Assembly (NCBI RefSeq): GCF_001931485.1
Contig: NZ_MSDV01000037.1
Span: forward strand, 1-64,000
Source: Burkholderia sp. SRS-W-2-2016
GTDB lineage: Bacteria; Pseudomonadota; Gammaproteobacteria; Burkholderiales; Burkholderiaceae
Length of the DNA: 64,000 nucleotides
Direction: 5' to 3'
The translations under genes were made by a program, and so were the position numbers. Shown here piece by piece: positions 36,025 to 45,647 of this stretch (positions are counted from its first letter, which is position 1; every line of letters starts with the position of its first letter). The notes below the pieces were generated by a model. The model was not told where the DNA came from and did not search any database. It worked only from the letters and a program-made list of their open reading frames with translations.

Positions 36025-36199
36025 GCGAGCCAGTGCCTGCGAACGAAACGATTGGGAAGAAAACGCGCGGTGCGCCGGCCGGCGATGCCGGGGCGCGCAA
36101 GCATGCGCACGAACGTGCACAGCATAAACCACCGGACGCGCCGCCGGGACAGCCGAACGACGCGCTCGCGAGGGTCATCAAACAGGATTAAAACGGCAG

Positions 36200-37201
36200 T
36201 CAGACAGCCGCGGCGTCGTTGCCGGACGCGTGGCGCTTGCCGGGGAACAGGCGTCGCCCGATGCGCGCGAACGCGAGCCAGTGCTGCGCCCAGAAACCGT
36301 CGCCATAACGACGGCCGTCGAGCTGGTCGCTGATGCCGGTCGGCTCCATCTCGCGGCTCCACGACACGCTGCGAAACAGCATGTCCCACCACGGAAACAG
36401 CACGCCGAAGTTGCAGCCGTACTTGAGCCCTTCGTGGCCGTAACCGATCGCATGATGACGGCGGTGGAAGGTCGGGCTCACCAGCAGCCGTTCGCCGAGC
36501 CAGCCGTAGTGGAGCCGGATATTCGCGTGCTGCACGCTCTGCGCGAGATTGGTGATCGCGACCAGCACGACGAACTGCGACGGCGGCACACCGATCACCA
36601 GCGCGATCACCGCGAAAAACGACGCCTGCAACAGATTGTCGAGCAGATGGTTGCGGTCGTCGGACCACAGCGACATCTGGCGCTGGCTGTGATGCACCGC
36701 GTGCAGCTCCCACCACACGCCGATCCGGTGCTGCCAGCGGTGATACCAGTAGCCGGCGAAATCGAGCACCAGCAGATACATCACGAAGGTGACGAGCGGC
36801 TGGGTGGTCACGCCGGGCCACAGGTTGTCGAGACTGACGTTAGCGATGCCGTGCAGCCGCAACCAGCCCTGCACGGTGTCGAAGAACGGTTGCAGCGCGA
36901 AGAAGAAGAACAGATTCAGAATGCCGAGCTTGGCGATCCACGTGTACAGCACGTCGACCCGCACCGCCTTGCGGCTTTCCCACCGCTCGACCGGACGCAG
37001 CGCCTCGAGCGGGCGCAGCACCGCGTACATCGCGAGGACTTCCAGCACGCCGACGATCACCCAGTACAGCGCGTCGTAAGTGTCCTCGTCGTAGTCCATC
37101 AGGTTGAAACGGAACAGCAGCGGCTGCACCACGTCGACATACAGCCATGTCTGGATGGCTGAAACGAAGCTGTCGAGCGAAGAGAAAATCAGATGGAACA
37201 T
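36200..37201 (-). CDS. Sterol desaturase/fatty acid hydroxylase superfamily protein
   Basis: 333 aa membrane protein with the di-iron histidine clusters HRWQH, HAVHHS and HRRHH plus a distal His, in the order typical of the superfamily. Four or more membrane helices surround them. Members hydroxylate or desaturate lipid alkyl chains using O2. The substrate may be a membrane lipid or hopanoid, but nothing in the sequence decides this. It is followed after 80 bp by another minus-strand gene upstream and may be transcribed with it. Confidence 0.87.
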   Translation of the reverse strand: MFHLIFSSLDSFVSAIQTWLYVDVVQPLLFRFNLMDYDEDTYDALYWVIVGVLEVLAMYAVLRPLEALRPVERWESRKAVRVDVLYTWIAKLGILNLFFFFALQPFFDTVQGWLRLHGIANVSLDNLWPGVTTQPLVTFVMYLLVLDFAGYWYHRWQHRIGVWWELHAVHHSQRQMSLWSDDRNHLLDNLLQASFFAVIALVIGVPPSQFVVLVAITNLAQSVQHANIRLHYGWLGERLLVSPTFHRRHHAIGYGHEGLKYGCNFGVLFPWWDMLFRSVSWSREMEPTGISDQLDGRRYGDGFWAQHWLAFARIGRRLFPGKRHASGNDAAAV

Positions 37202-37282
37202 GGTGCTGGCCTGGTTGCTGCGTCCGTCGTGTATCGCGCGGGCGCCTGGCTGCTATCAGCCGGCGGGCGCCCGGAAGCTTCG

Positions 37283-38302
37283 TCAGGCACCGTTAGGCGA
37301 GGTGACCGGCGCGCGATTGAAGAAATAAATACCGTGCGGCGAGCGGCCCACCGCGATCGTCTGGATCAGCTTGCGCGTGCTCAGATCGATGATGCCGATG
37401 TGCTTCGCGAAGCGGAACGTAACCCACAGATAGCGTTTGTCGGCGGAAAGTTCCATGTCGTCCGGTCCCGGCATCAGGCCGGTGATATCGCCGACGTTGG
37501 TGAGCGTGTCTTCGTCGATGATGCTGATCGTGCTCGCGACCCGGTTCGACACCGCGACGTGCTTGCCGTCCGCCAGCGAGCGGAAGTTGTGCGCGCCCTT
37601 GCCGGTGTGAATCGTCTTGACGACCTTCTGGTTGCGCCAGTCGACCACCGCGACGTAATCCTCGCCGGTCATGCCGACCAGCAGATACTTCTCGCCCGGC
37701 GTCATCCACAGACCCGCCGGCACCTTGCCGACCTTCATCTTCCACTTCACGGTTTGCGTAGCGAGGTCGATCGCGGCGAGCTCGCCCGAGACCTGCAGCG
37801 TGACGAATACCGTTTTGCTGTCGTTCGTGAACGCCATGTGGCTCGGCATCACCGCGAGCGGCAGACGCGACGCCAGCGTCATCTGGTTCTTCTGGCTGTC
37901 GTAGTGATAGATGTCGAGGCGGTCGAGCCGCAGGCCGGTGGTAACGAGCCACTTGCGGTCCGGCGAGAAACCGATCTGATACGGGTCCTCGATGTTCTCG
38001 ACCCAGCGCTGCAACTGCCCGGTTTTCGGGTCGACGAACATCAGATTGTTCGACACCGAATTCGCGACGATCAGCGAGGAATTGTCCGGCGTCGCCATCA
38101 GGTGATGCGGTTCCTTGCCGGTGGGCACCGTGCCGACGACCTGGCGGCTGTTCTCGTCGATCAGACTCAGCGTGGCTTCGCCGGAATTGAGCACGATCAC
38201 GTTATTGGCGTGGGCCGCCGGAGAAAAAAAGCCTGCGGCGGCGACCAGCGCCGCGGTCGCGGCGAACGTGGCAGTCAAGCCGGGAAGAAAAAATTTACGC
38301 AT
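37283..38302 (-). CDS. Exported YVTN-type beta-propeller protein
   Basis: 339 aa. Residues 1-31 form a signal peptide ending AAHA, so the mature protein is periplasmic. Repeats such as VVGTVPTGKEPHHLMATPD, TVKWKMKVGKVPAGLWMTP and LIQTIAVGRSPHGIYF are YVTN/YncE beta-propeller blades. These proteins act as scaffolds or bind ligands; the function here is unknown. The start at MRKFFLPG is set by the signal peptide. It is adjacent to the hydroxylase-family gene on the same strand. Confidence 0.85.
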   Translation of the reverse strand: MRKFFLPGLTATFAATAALVAAAGFFSPAAHANNVIVLNSGEATLSLIDENSRQVVGTVPTGKEPHHLMATPDNSSLIVANSVSNNLMFVDPKTGQLQRWVENIEDPYQIGFSPDRKWLVTTGLRLDRLDIYHYDSQKNQMTLASRLPLAVMPSHMAFTNDSKTVFVTLQVSGELAAIDLATQTVKWKMKVGKVPAGLWMTPGEKYLLVGMTGEDYVAVVDWRNQKVVKTIHTGKGAHNFRSLADGKHVAVSNRVASTISIIDEDTLTNVGDITGLMPGPDDMELSADKRYLWVTFRFAKHIGIIDLSTRKLIQTIAVGRSPHGIYFFNRAPVTSPNGA

Positions 38303-38507
38303 GAAAACTCGCTTCGGAGAACAACTGTCATTGTAGAACGTTTGCCGCGCCGAGCGGTTGACGCAAATCGTGGCCGGAGCGTCGAAAACGATGACCAGCG
38401 ACAAGGGCGCAGCGCCGCGCTTTTTCTACATTGCCGCGAGCGGGCCGCACTCGCGCCCGGCACCCGGCGCCCGACGAGCGCCGCCGCTTGCCGGGGCGCC
38501 CCGCGCC

Positions 38508-41500
38508 CTAGCGCTGCATCGATTCCCACACCTTGTGCAGCCGCTTCACCGACACCGGCATCGGGGTGCGCAGCTCCTGCGCGAACAGCGAAATCCGCAG
38601 TTCTTCGAGCAGCCAGCGAAATTCCGCGAGACGCGGATCGACCACCCCGCCGCGCTGCGACACCGCGCGTTGATAGTGCTGCTGAAGCGGCTGGAATTCG
38701 GCGAACTGGCGCGCGTCGCGCGCCGGGTCCGCGCGCAGCTTGTCGATCCGCAGCGCGATCCCCTTCAGGTAGCGCGGGAAATGCGCGAGCTGCGGATACG
38801 GCGTATCGATAATGAAGCGCTTGCCGATCAGCGCATCGAGCTGACTCTGGAGATCCGCGTAGGCGGCCGCGAACGGCTTGGCCTGCAGCATCTTTTTCGC
38901 GAGGCTCGCGTATTCGGCGAGGATCTGGCCGACCAGCCGCGAGATTTCCTGCGCGAGCAGCGTCAGGCGGCTGCGCCCTTCGTCGCGGCGGGTGTGGAAA
39001 CTGGCGTCGTCGTCCGGCAGCGGGTCTTGCAGACAGGCGCGATCGAGCGCGGTGTCGACCAACTGGTCGCGCAGTTCCTCCTGGGTGCCGCGCGGCATGA
39101 ACTGCATCGCCATTTCGCGCAGACCCGGCAGGTTCTTCTCCAGATACTTGATCGGCTCCTTCAGTTGCAGCGCGAACAGCCGGCGCAAGCCCGCGCGATG
39201 AATCCGCGCGGCCTCTTCCGGCGAATCGAACACCTCGACGTCGCAATGCGCGCCGCGATCGACCAGCGCCGGATAGCCGAACAGCGTCTGCCCGCCGCGG
39301 CGGATTTCGAGCAGTTCGGGCAGCTTGCCGAAATTCCACGTGGTCAGGTTTTCGTACAGCGCGGTGCCGGGCGCGCCATCCTGCGCGGCGGTTTGCGGCG
39401 CGTTCGCGCCCTTGCCGCCCGACGGCGAACGCGCCGCGCCGGTCGCACCCGCCGGCGCTGCCTGACCCGCCTGCGCGGGCGTCGCCACCCCGCCGCCGCC
39501 CGCATCGGCCAACGCCGCGCCGGCCGCGCTCGACACCAGCTTCTGGAAATGCTGCTGCGCCTGGCCGCCGAGTTCGGCGCGCAGTTGCGACAGGTTGCGG
39601 CCCATCGCGAGCTGGCGGCCGTGCTCGTCGATCACCTTGAAGTTCATGAACAGATGCGCGGGCAGCATCTCGAGCTTGAAGTCGGACTGCTTCATCGCGA
39701 CCTGGGTCTGCTCGCGCACGTCGGCGATCAGCGCTTCGAGCAGGCCGCCCGCGCCGAAGCGCGGCATCCCGTGCCGCTCGGCGAAGCCGGCCGCGTAGTC
39801 GGGCAGCGGCACGCAGTGCCGGCGCAGCTTCTGCGGCAGCGATTTCAGCAGCAACTGCGCCTTTTCCTTGATCATCCCCGGCACCAGCCATTCGCAGCGG
39901 CGCGCGTCGACCTGGTTGAGCGCATAGAGCGGCACCGCGAGCGTCACGCCGTCGCGCGGCGTGCCCGGCTCGAAGTGATAGGTGAGCGCCATTTCGATGC
40001 CGGCCATCGTCAGCCGCTTCGGGAACAGCTCGGTCGTCACGCCGGCCGCTTCGTGGCGCATCAGGTCATCGCGCGACAGATACAGCAGCCGCAGTTTGTC
40101 CTCCGGCTGGCCGCTCTTTTTCACCTCGTCGCGATACCAGCGCTCGAACGACGCGCCGGTATGAATCCCCTCGGGCAGCGCCTGATCGTAGAAGCCGAAA
40201 ATCAGCTCGTCGTCGACCAGCACGTCCTGGCGGCGCGACTTGTGTTCGAGCTGCTCGATATCGGCGAGCAACTTGCGGTTGTGCGCGAAGAACGCGAGCT
40301 TCGTGTCGAACTCGCCTTCGACCAGCGCGCCGCGAATGAACAGCTCGCGCGCTCGCGCCGGGTCCTGCTTGCCGAACGCGACACGGCGCCGGTGATAGAT
40401 CGGCAGCCCGTACAGCATCGCGCGTTCGAACGCGGACACCTGCGCCGGGCGCTTTTCCCAATGCGGCTCGGACAGCGATTTCTTCAGCAGATGCGCGCCG
40501 ACCTTCTCGACCCACTCCGGCTCGATCTTCGCGATACAGCGCGCGTACAGGCGGCTCGTTTCGACCAGTTCGGCGGCCATCACCCACTTGCCGGCCTTTT
40601 TCACCAGCGCCGAGCCCGGCCACAGATAGAACTTGATGCCGCGCGCGCCGAGGTAGTACGGCTCATCGTCGGCCTTCAGACCGAGGTTGCCGAGCAGACC
40701 GGTTAGCAGTGCCAGATGAATCTGCTCGAACGTCGCTTCCGCTTCGTTCAGCCGCCAGCCGTGCTCGCGCACCACCGTCAACAGTTGCGAGTGCACGTCG
40801 CGCCATTCGCGCAGCCGCAGTTGCGACAGAAAATTCTTGCGGCATTCGTCCTGCAACTGGCGGTTCGATTTCTTGTGCGCGATCGCTTCTTCGAACCAGT
40901 TCCAGATTTTCAGCCACTGCAGGAATTCGGAGCGCTCGTCGGCGAACCGGCGATGCGCCTGATCGGCCTGCTCCTGCGCTTCGATCGGGCGGTCGCGCGG
41001 ATCCTGCACCGACAGCGCGCTCGCGATGATCAGCACTTCCTTCAGCGCCTGCTGGTCGCGCGCCGCCAGAATCATCCGGCCGACCCGCGGGTCGAGCGGC
41101 AGGCGCGCGAGTTCGCGGCCGAGCGGGGTGAGGTCGTTGTCGTCGTCGACCGCGCCGAGTTCGTTCAGCAGTTGATAGCCGTCGGAAATCGCGCGGCCCG
41201 GCGGCGGTTCGATGAACGGGAAGGTTTCGATCGCCGTCAGATGCAGCGACTTCATCCGCAGAATCACCGATGCCAGCGACGAACGCAAAATCTCTGGATC
41301 GGTGAAGCGCACGCGGCCCTGGTAGTCGCTTTCCTCATACAGACGGATACAGATGCCGTCGGCGACGCGCCCGCAACGGCCCGCGCGCTGGTTCGCGGCG
41401 GCCTGCGAAATCGACTCGACCTGCAGCTGCTCGACCTTGTTGCGGTACGAGTAGCGCTTCACGCGCGCGAGGCCGGTGTCGACCACGTAGCGGATGCCGG

Positions 41501-43646
41501 GAACCGTCAGCGAGGTTTCGGCGACGTTGGTCGCGAGCACGATGCGGCGCGCGTTCGATGCGCGGAACACGCGTTCCTGCTCGGCGGCGGAAAGACGCGC
41601 GAACAGCGGCAGGATTTCCGTATGCGGCGGGTGATGCTTGCGCAGCGCTTCGGCGGCGTCGCGAATCTCGCGCTCGCCGGGCAGGAACACCAGCACGTCG
41701 CCGGGGCCTTCGCGGCACAACTCGTCGACCGCGTCGACGATCGCTTCCATCAGATCGCGATCGGCTTCGCGCTGGGTTTTCGGGCGCTCGCGGCCCGCGG
41801 GAGTCGCGCTGCTCGCGGTGCCCTGCGCGTTCTTCACCGCCGGGCTGTCCTCGACGACCGGGCGATAGCGGACCTCGACCGGATACAGGCGGCCGCTCAC
41901 TTCGATCACCGGCGCGGGTTTGTCGTCGCTGCCGAAATGACGCGCGAAGCGGTCGGCGTCGATCGTCGCCGACGTCACGATCAGTTTCAGATCGGGGCGC
42001 TTCGGCAGGATCTCTTTCAGGTAGCCGAGCAGGAAGTCGATGTTCAGGCTGCGCTCGTGCGCTTCGTCGATGATCAGTGTGTCGTACGCCTTCAGCAGCG
42101 GATCGGTCTGCGTTTCGGCGAGCAGAATACCGTCGGTCATCAGCTTGACCGATGCGCCCGCGGCGAGGTTGTCGTTGAAGCGCACCTTGTAGCCGACCAC
42201 TTCGCCGAACGGCGTGCCGAGTTCTTCGGCGATGCGCCGCCCGGTCGCCGACGCGGCGATCCGGCGCGGCTGCGTGTGGCCGATCAGGCCGCTGCCGCCG
42301 GCACCGAGGCCACGCCCCAGCGTCAGGCAGATTTTCGGCAGCTGGGTGGTCTTGCCCGAGCCGGTTTCGCCGGACACGATCACGACCTGGTTTTGCGCGA
42401 TCGCGCGCGCGATCTCGTCGCGGCGGCCGGAGACCGGCAGCGCTTCGGGGAAGGTGATCGGCGGGATCGGGTTGGGGGTGATCACGCGCGGGAGGCGTGG
42501 CTCGCGGGGCTCGCGTGGCGGGTTCGGTTTGCGGGGTTCGCGCGCTTGCTGCGCGTCGCGCGGTGCATCCGGCTTGCGAGCTTCGGCTGTTGCGCGCGGT
42601 TCGTGTTGAGCGCGCGGTTCGCGTGCTTCCCGCGCCTCGCGTGGTGCGTTCGGCTGACGTGCTTCAGCCGTTGTGCGTCGTTCGTGCGGAGTGCGTGGTT
42701 CGCGCGCTTGCTGCGCGTCACGCGGTGCATCCGGCTTGCGAGCTTCGGCTGTTGCGTGTGGTTCGTGTTGAGCGCGCGGTTCGCGTGCTTCCCGCGCCTC
42801 ACGTGGTGCGTTTTGCTGACGAGCTTCGGCCGTTGTGCGTCGTTCGTGCGGCGTGCGCGGTTCGCGCGTTTCCTGCGCGCCGCGCGACGCATTCGGCTTG
42901 CGAGCTTCGGCAGTTGCGCGTGGTTCGTGTTGAGTGCGCGGTTCGCGCGTTTCCTGCGCGTCGCGCGATGCATTCGCCTTGCGAGCTTCGGCCGGTGTGC
43001 GTGATTCGTGCTGCGGGCGCGGTTCGCGCGTTTCCTGCGACTCGCGCGGCGCATTCGGCATGCGAGGCTCGGCGGCTCCGCGCTGTTCAGCGGCTGCACG
43101 CGGCTCCCGCACTTCGTGCGTTTTGCGCGACTCTCGCCTTTCATCTTGTCCCTGGCCGCCCTCGCCCCGGCGTTCGTGACGCTGACCGCCATGCTCATGC
43201 GTCTTCACCGCCGGAGACGTCTGCTCAGTCGTCGCGGGCGCGTGCCGCGACTGCCCGCCTTGCGCGCGCCCGGAATCCCGCCCGGCTTCACGGCCACCAT
43301 CGCGCCGCGCCTTTTCCGCTCGCGGTTGCGGTTGTGCTTGCGCCGCCGGCGCGACCTTCGAAGCCTGCGCCGCCTTCCCAGCCTGACCAGCCTGCCCACC
43401 GGCATCGGCATACTTCGCCGCGCCGCCGGTCAACGGCCGATCAGCCGCACGCGCGACCACCAGATTATTTTTCAGTTCGGACAACTGCGCGGACAACGAC
43501 GCGGCCGACCGCTCGCGCGACGCGCGCGGCGGGTTGGATTCGGTGCCCTGCACAGTGCTGCGCGACGCATCACCGGGGTTCTTTTGCGCGGCGCCGGACG
43601 CCGGTTTCTCGTTCGCCCCAGCAGGGCTTTTGGGTACATTCGACAT
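38508..43646 (-). CDS. hrpA: ATP-dependent RNA helicase HrpA with long repetitive N-terminus
   Basis: 1712 aa, against about 1300 in E. coli. Residues 1-395 are a low-complexity basic/acidic extension with 27-residue repeats (180-368). The DEAH helicase follows: Walker A GETGSGKT (426-433), DEAH (527-530), SATID, QRAGRCGR, then the HA2, OB and HrpA-specific C-terminal regions. A Gly/Ala-rich insert lies about 250-300 residues before the end. HrpA resolves stalled or colliding ribosomes on mRNA. The ATG sits only 23 bp from the divergent argA start. No ribosome site is seen; the -10-like palindrome is immediately upstream. Confidence 0.93.
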   Translation of the reverse strand: MSNVPKSPAGANEKPASGAAQKNPGDASRSTVQGTESNPPRASRERSAASLSAQLSELKNNLVVARAADRPLTGGAAKYADAGGQAGQAGKAAQASKVAPAAQAQPQPRAEKARRDGGREAGRDSGRAQGGQSRHAPATTEQTSPAVKTHEHGGQRHERRGEGGQGQDERRESRKTHEVREPRAAAEQRGAAEPRMPNAPRESQETREPRPQHESRTPAEARKANASRDAQETREPRTQHEPRATAEARKPNASRGAQETREPRTPHERRTTAEARQQNAPREAREAREPRAQHEPHATAEARKPDAPRDAQQAREPRTPHERRTTAEARQPNAPREAREAREPRAQHEPRATAEARKPDAPRDAQQAREPRKPNPPREPREPRLPRVITPNPIPPITFPEALPVSGRRDEIARAIAQNQVVIVSGETGSGKTTQLPKICLTLGRGLGAGGSGLIGHTQPRRIAASATGRRIAEELGTPFGEVVGYKVRFNDNLAAGASVKLMTDGILLAETQTDPLLKAYDTLIIDEAHERSLNIDFLLGYLKEILPKRPDLKLIVTSATIDADRFARHFGSDDKPAPVIEVSGRLYPVEVRYRPVVEDSPAVKNAQGTASSATPAGRERPKTQREADRDLMEAIVDAVDELCREGPGDVLVFLPGEREIRDAAEALRKHHPPHTEILPLFARLSAAEQERVFRASNARRIVLATNVAETSLTVPGIRYVVDTGLARVKRYSYRNKVEQLQVESISQAAANQRAGRCGRVADGICIRLYEESDYQGRVRFTDPEILRSSLASVILRMKSLHLTAIETFPFIEPPPGRAISDGYQLLNELGAVDDDNDLTPLGRELARLPLDPRVGRMILAARDQQALKEVLIIASALSVQDPRDRPIEAQEQADQAHRRFADERSEFLQWLKIWNWFEEAIAHKKSNRQLQDECRKNFLSQLRLREWRDVHSQLLTVVREHGWRLNEAEATFEQIHLALLTGLLGNLGLKADDEPYYLGARGIKFYLWPGSALVKKAGKWVMAAELVETSRLYARCIAKIEPEWVEKVGAHLLKKSLSEPHWEKRPAQVSAFERAMLYGLPIYHRRRVAFGKQDPARARELFIRGALVEGEFDTKLAFFAHNRKLLADIEQLEHKSRRQDVLVDDELIFGFYDQALPEGIHTGASFERWYRDEVKKSGQPEDKLRLLYLSRDDLMRHEAAGVTTELFPKRLTMAGIEMALTYHFEPGTPRDGVTLAVPLYALNQVDARRCEWLVPGMIKEKAQLLLKSLPQKLRRHCVPLPDYAAGFAERHGMPRFGAGGLLEALIADVREQTQVAMKQSDFKLEMLPAHLFMNFKVIDEHGRQLAMGRNLSQLRAELGGQAQQHFQKLVSSAAGAALADAGGGGVATPAQAGQAAPAGATGAARSPSGGKGANAPQTAAQDGAPGTALYENLTTWNFGKLPELLEIRRGGQTLFGYPALVDRGAHCDVEVFDSPEEAARIHRAGLRRLFALQLKEPIKYLEKNLPGLREMAMQFMPRGTQEELRDQLVDTALDRACLQDPLPDDDASFHTRRDEGRSRLTLLAQEISRLVGQILAEYASLAKKMLQAKPFAAAYADLQSQLDALIGKRFIIDTPYPQLAHFPRYLKGIALRIDKLRADPARDARQFAEFQPLQQHYQRAVSQRGGVVDPRLAEFRWLLEELRISLFAQELRTPMPVSVKRLHKVWESMQR
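42543..43109 (-). repeat. Seven 81-bp tandem repeats inside hrpA
   Basis: Each unit encodes 27 residues starting REPR and holding a central AEAR or AEPR, such as REPRTPHERR-TTAEAR-Q. Units three to six of the aligned series form two near-identical 54-residue pairs, pointing to duplication in steps of 81 and 162 bp. Confidence 0.85.
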
Positions 43647-43654
43647 GGGGGCGC

Positions 43655-43662
43655 ATTATAAT
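43655..43662. promoter_or_regulatory. Shared palindromic -10 element of hrpA and argA
   Basis: ATTATAAT is its own reverse complement, giving TATAAT on both strands within the 23 bp between the two start codons. Neither side has a strong -35. Confidence 0.5.
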
Positions 43663-43669
43663 CCCGGGC

Positions 43670-45058
43670 ATGAATTCCCAAACCGACCTCGTCCCCGCGC
43701 CCGCGAGCGTTCCGGCCCCCGCCGGCACACCGGAAACCCTCGCCCAGCACGCGCAATTCGTCGACTGGATGCGTTCAGTCGCCCCTTACATCCACGCGTT
43801 TCGCAACAAGACGTTCGTCGTCGGTTTCGGCGGCGAAGTGGTGCATCAGGGCTTGCTGAATGCGCTCGTGTCGGACATCGCGCTGCTCCAGGCGATGGGC
43901 ATCCAGATCGTGCTGGTGCACGGTTCGCGCCCGCAGGTCGAGGAGCAGATGAGCCTTCACGGCGTCGAGTCGGAGTTCTCCCACGGCATGCGCATCACCG
44001 ATGCCCGCGCGCTCGAATCGGCCAAAGAAGCGGCCGGCGAAGTGCGTCTGGACATCGAGGCCGCGATCAGCCAGGGCTTGCCGAATACGCCGATGGCGCA
44101 CGCGCACATCAGCGTGGTGTCGGGCAACTTCGTGACCGCGCGGCCGGTCGGCATTCTGGACGGCGTCGATTTCCAGCACACCGGCCTCGTGCGCAAGATC
44201 GACGCGGATTCGATCCGTCATTCGCTCGCGAGCCGCAAGCTGGTGCTGCTGTCGCCGCTCGGTTTCTCGCCGACCGGCGAGGCGTTCAATCTGTCGATGG
44301 AAGACGTCGCGTCGGCCGCCGCGATCGCGCTGCGCGCCGACAAGATCGTGTTCCTGACCGAAACGCCGGGCCTGATGGAACCCGGTGAAGAAGGCGCGGA
44401 ACTGATCCGCGAACTGTCGCTCGACGACGCGTACAAGCTGCACGAAAGCGGCGAACTGACCGGCGACACCGCGTTCTATCTGAAGCATTCGATCCGCGCG
44501 TGCCGCGGTGGCGTGCCGCGCGCGCACATCATCCCGTACGCGCTCGACGGCAGCCTGCTGCTCGAACTGTTCCTGCACGACGGCGTCGGCACGATGATCT
44601 CGTACGAGAATCTGGAAAGTCTGCGCGAAGCGACGCCGGACGACGTCGGCGGCATTCTCGCGCTGATCGAGCCGCTCGAAGCGGACGGCACGCTGGTACG
44701 GCGCGGCCGTCACCAGATCGAGCGCGACATCGATCATTTCTCGGTGATCGAGCACGACGGCGTGCTGTTCGGCTGCGCGGCGCTGTATCCGTATTCGCAG
44801 GAGCGCATCGGCGAAATGGCGTGCCTGACGGTCGCCCCCGAAGCGCAAGGCACCGGCGACGGCGAACGCCTGCTCAAACGCATCGAGCAACGCGCGCGGG
44901 CGCGCGGCCTGACGCGTATTTTCGTGCTCACCACCCGCACCGAACACTGGTTCCTCAAGCGCGGCTTCGTCAAGGCCACGGTCGACGATCTGCCCGAAGA
45001 CCGCCGCCGCCTCTATAACTGGCAGCGCAAGTCGCTGGTGCTGATGAAACATATCTAA
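43670..45058 (+). CDS. argA: Amino-acid N-acetyltransferase (N-acetylglutamate synthase)
   Basis: 462 aa. Residues to about 300 form the amino-acid-kinase-like domain (FVVGFGGEVV, IQIVLVHGSRPQVEEQM). The rest is a GNAT domain with the acetyl-CoA loop TVAPEAQGTGDGERLL. It makes N-acetylglutamate from acetyl-CoA and glutamate, the first step of arginine synthesis, and is expected to be inhibited by arginine. No ribosome site precedes ATG 43670, and a -10 element ends 8 bp before it, so the mRNA may be leaderless. In-frame sequence upstream is antisense to hrpA and was excluded. Confidence 0.94.
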   Translation: MNSQTDLVPAPASVPAPAGTPETLAQHAQFVDWMRSVAPYIHAFRNKTFVVGFGGEVVHQGLLNALVSDIALLQAMGIQIVLVHGSRPQVEEQMSLHGVESEFSHGMRITDARALESAKEAAGEVRLDIEAAISQGLPNTPMAHAHISVVSGNFVTARPVGILDGVDFQHTGLVRKIDADSIRHSLASRKLVLLSPLGFSPTGEAFNLSMEDVASAAAIALRADKIVFLTETPGLMEPGEEGAELIRELSLDDAYKLHESGELTGDTAFYLKHSIRACRGGVPRAHIIPYALDGSLLLELFLHDGVGTMISYENLESLREATPDDVGGILALIEPLEADGTLVRRGRHQIERDIDHFSVIEHDGVLFGCAALYPYSQERIGEMACLTVAPEAQGTGDGERLLKRIEQRARARGLTRIFVLTTRTEHWFLKRGFVKATVDDLPEDRRRLYNWQRKSLVLMKHI

Positions 45059-45121
45059 GCGGCCCCATCTGCACCGCACTGGCGATTGCCCACCCCACAT
45101 CGATTACAGGAGAAGCACAGC

Positions 45122-45394
45122 ATGACTCGTATGGTTCAATGCGCGAAGCTCGGCAAGGAAGCCGAAGGCCTCGATTTCCCGCCGCTGCCGGGCGAACTCG
45201 GCAAGCGGATCTACGAAAGCATTTCGAAAGAAGCGTGGCAGGACTGGTTGAAGCAGCAGACCATGCTGATCAACGAAAACCGCCTGAACATGGCCGATCC
45301 GCGCGCGCGCCAATACCTGATGAAGCAGACCGAAAAGTTCTTCTTCGGCGAAGGCGCGGACACCGCGTCGGGCTTCGTGCCGCCGTCGGCGTAA
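45122..45394 (+). CDS. yggX: Probable Fe(2+)-trafficking protein YggX
   Basis: 90 aa, full length for the family. MVQCAKLGKEAEGLDFPPLPGELG carries the conserved N-terminal Cys, and the W-Q-DWLKQQTMLINE core follows. YggX protects iron-sulfur clusters and links iron handling to oxidative stress in the cytoplasm. An AGGAG site 11 nt upstream supports ATG 45122; ATG 45131 is an alternative. It lies 63 bp after argA and is probably co-transcribed, ending at a strong terminator. Confidence 0.94.
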   Translation: MTRMVQCAKLGKEAEGLDFPPLPGELGKRIYESISKEAWQDWLKQQTMLINENRLNMADPRARQYLMKQTEKFFFGEGADTASGFVPPSA

Positions 45395-45422
45395 GCCGGC
45401 GCGTCACCCGCAGCGCCCACCG

Positions 45423-45453
45423 AAAAATCCGCGCCGCGAGCGCGGATTTTTTT
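45423..45453 (+). terminator. Terminator of argA-yggX
   Basis: An 11-bp stem AAAAATCCGCG/CGCGGATTTTT with a 7-nt loop and T7, 28 nt after yggX. Confidence 0.85.
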
Positions 45454-45617
45454 CGCCCGCGTTTCGCCCGCACCTCGCCCGCACCTCGCCTTTCATCTCA
45501 AAAATCGGCGTCAAAAATGTTCTAAACGGTTCGCTTTTAAAACCGATGCGACCCCGCTGAAAGCCCCGCCCCGCAATGGATCGAGCGGCATCGCAGGGGG
45601 TGTCCGCAAAGCCCGGT

Positions 45618-45647
45618 TTGCACGATCCTCGCTCATCGTGCTAACAT
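45618..45647 (+). promoter_or_regulatory. Candidate promoter with operator-like dyad
   Basis: TTGCAC (45618-45623), 18 nt, TAACAT (45642-45647). The inverted repeat GCACGAT (45620-45626) and ATCGTGC (45635-45641) fills the spacer, as expected for a repressor site. Confidence 0.45.

Noticed and set aside
42543..43109. Possible CRISPR array
   Set aside because: The repeats are 81-bp coding units in frame with hrpA, with no constant-repeat/unique-spacer pattern.
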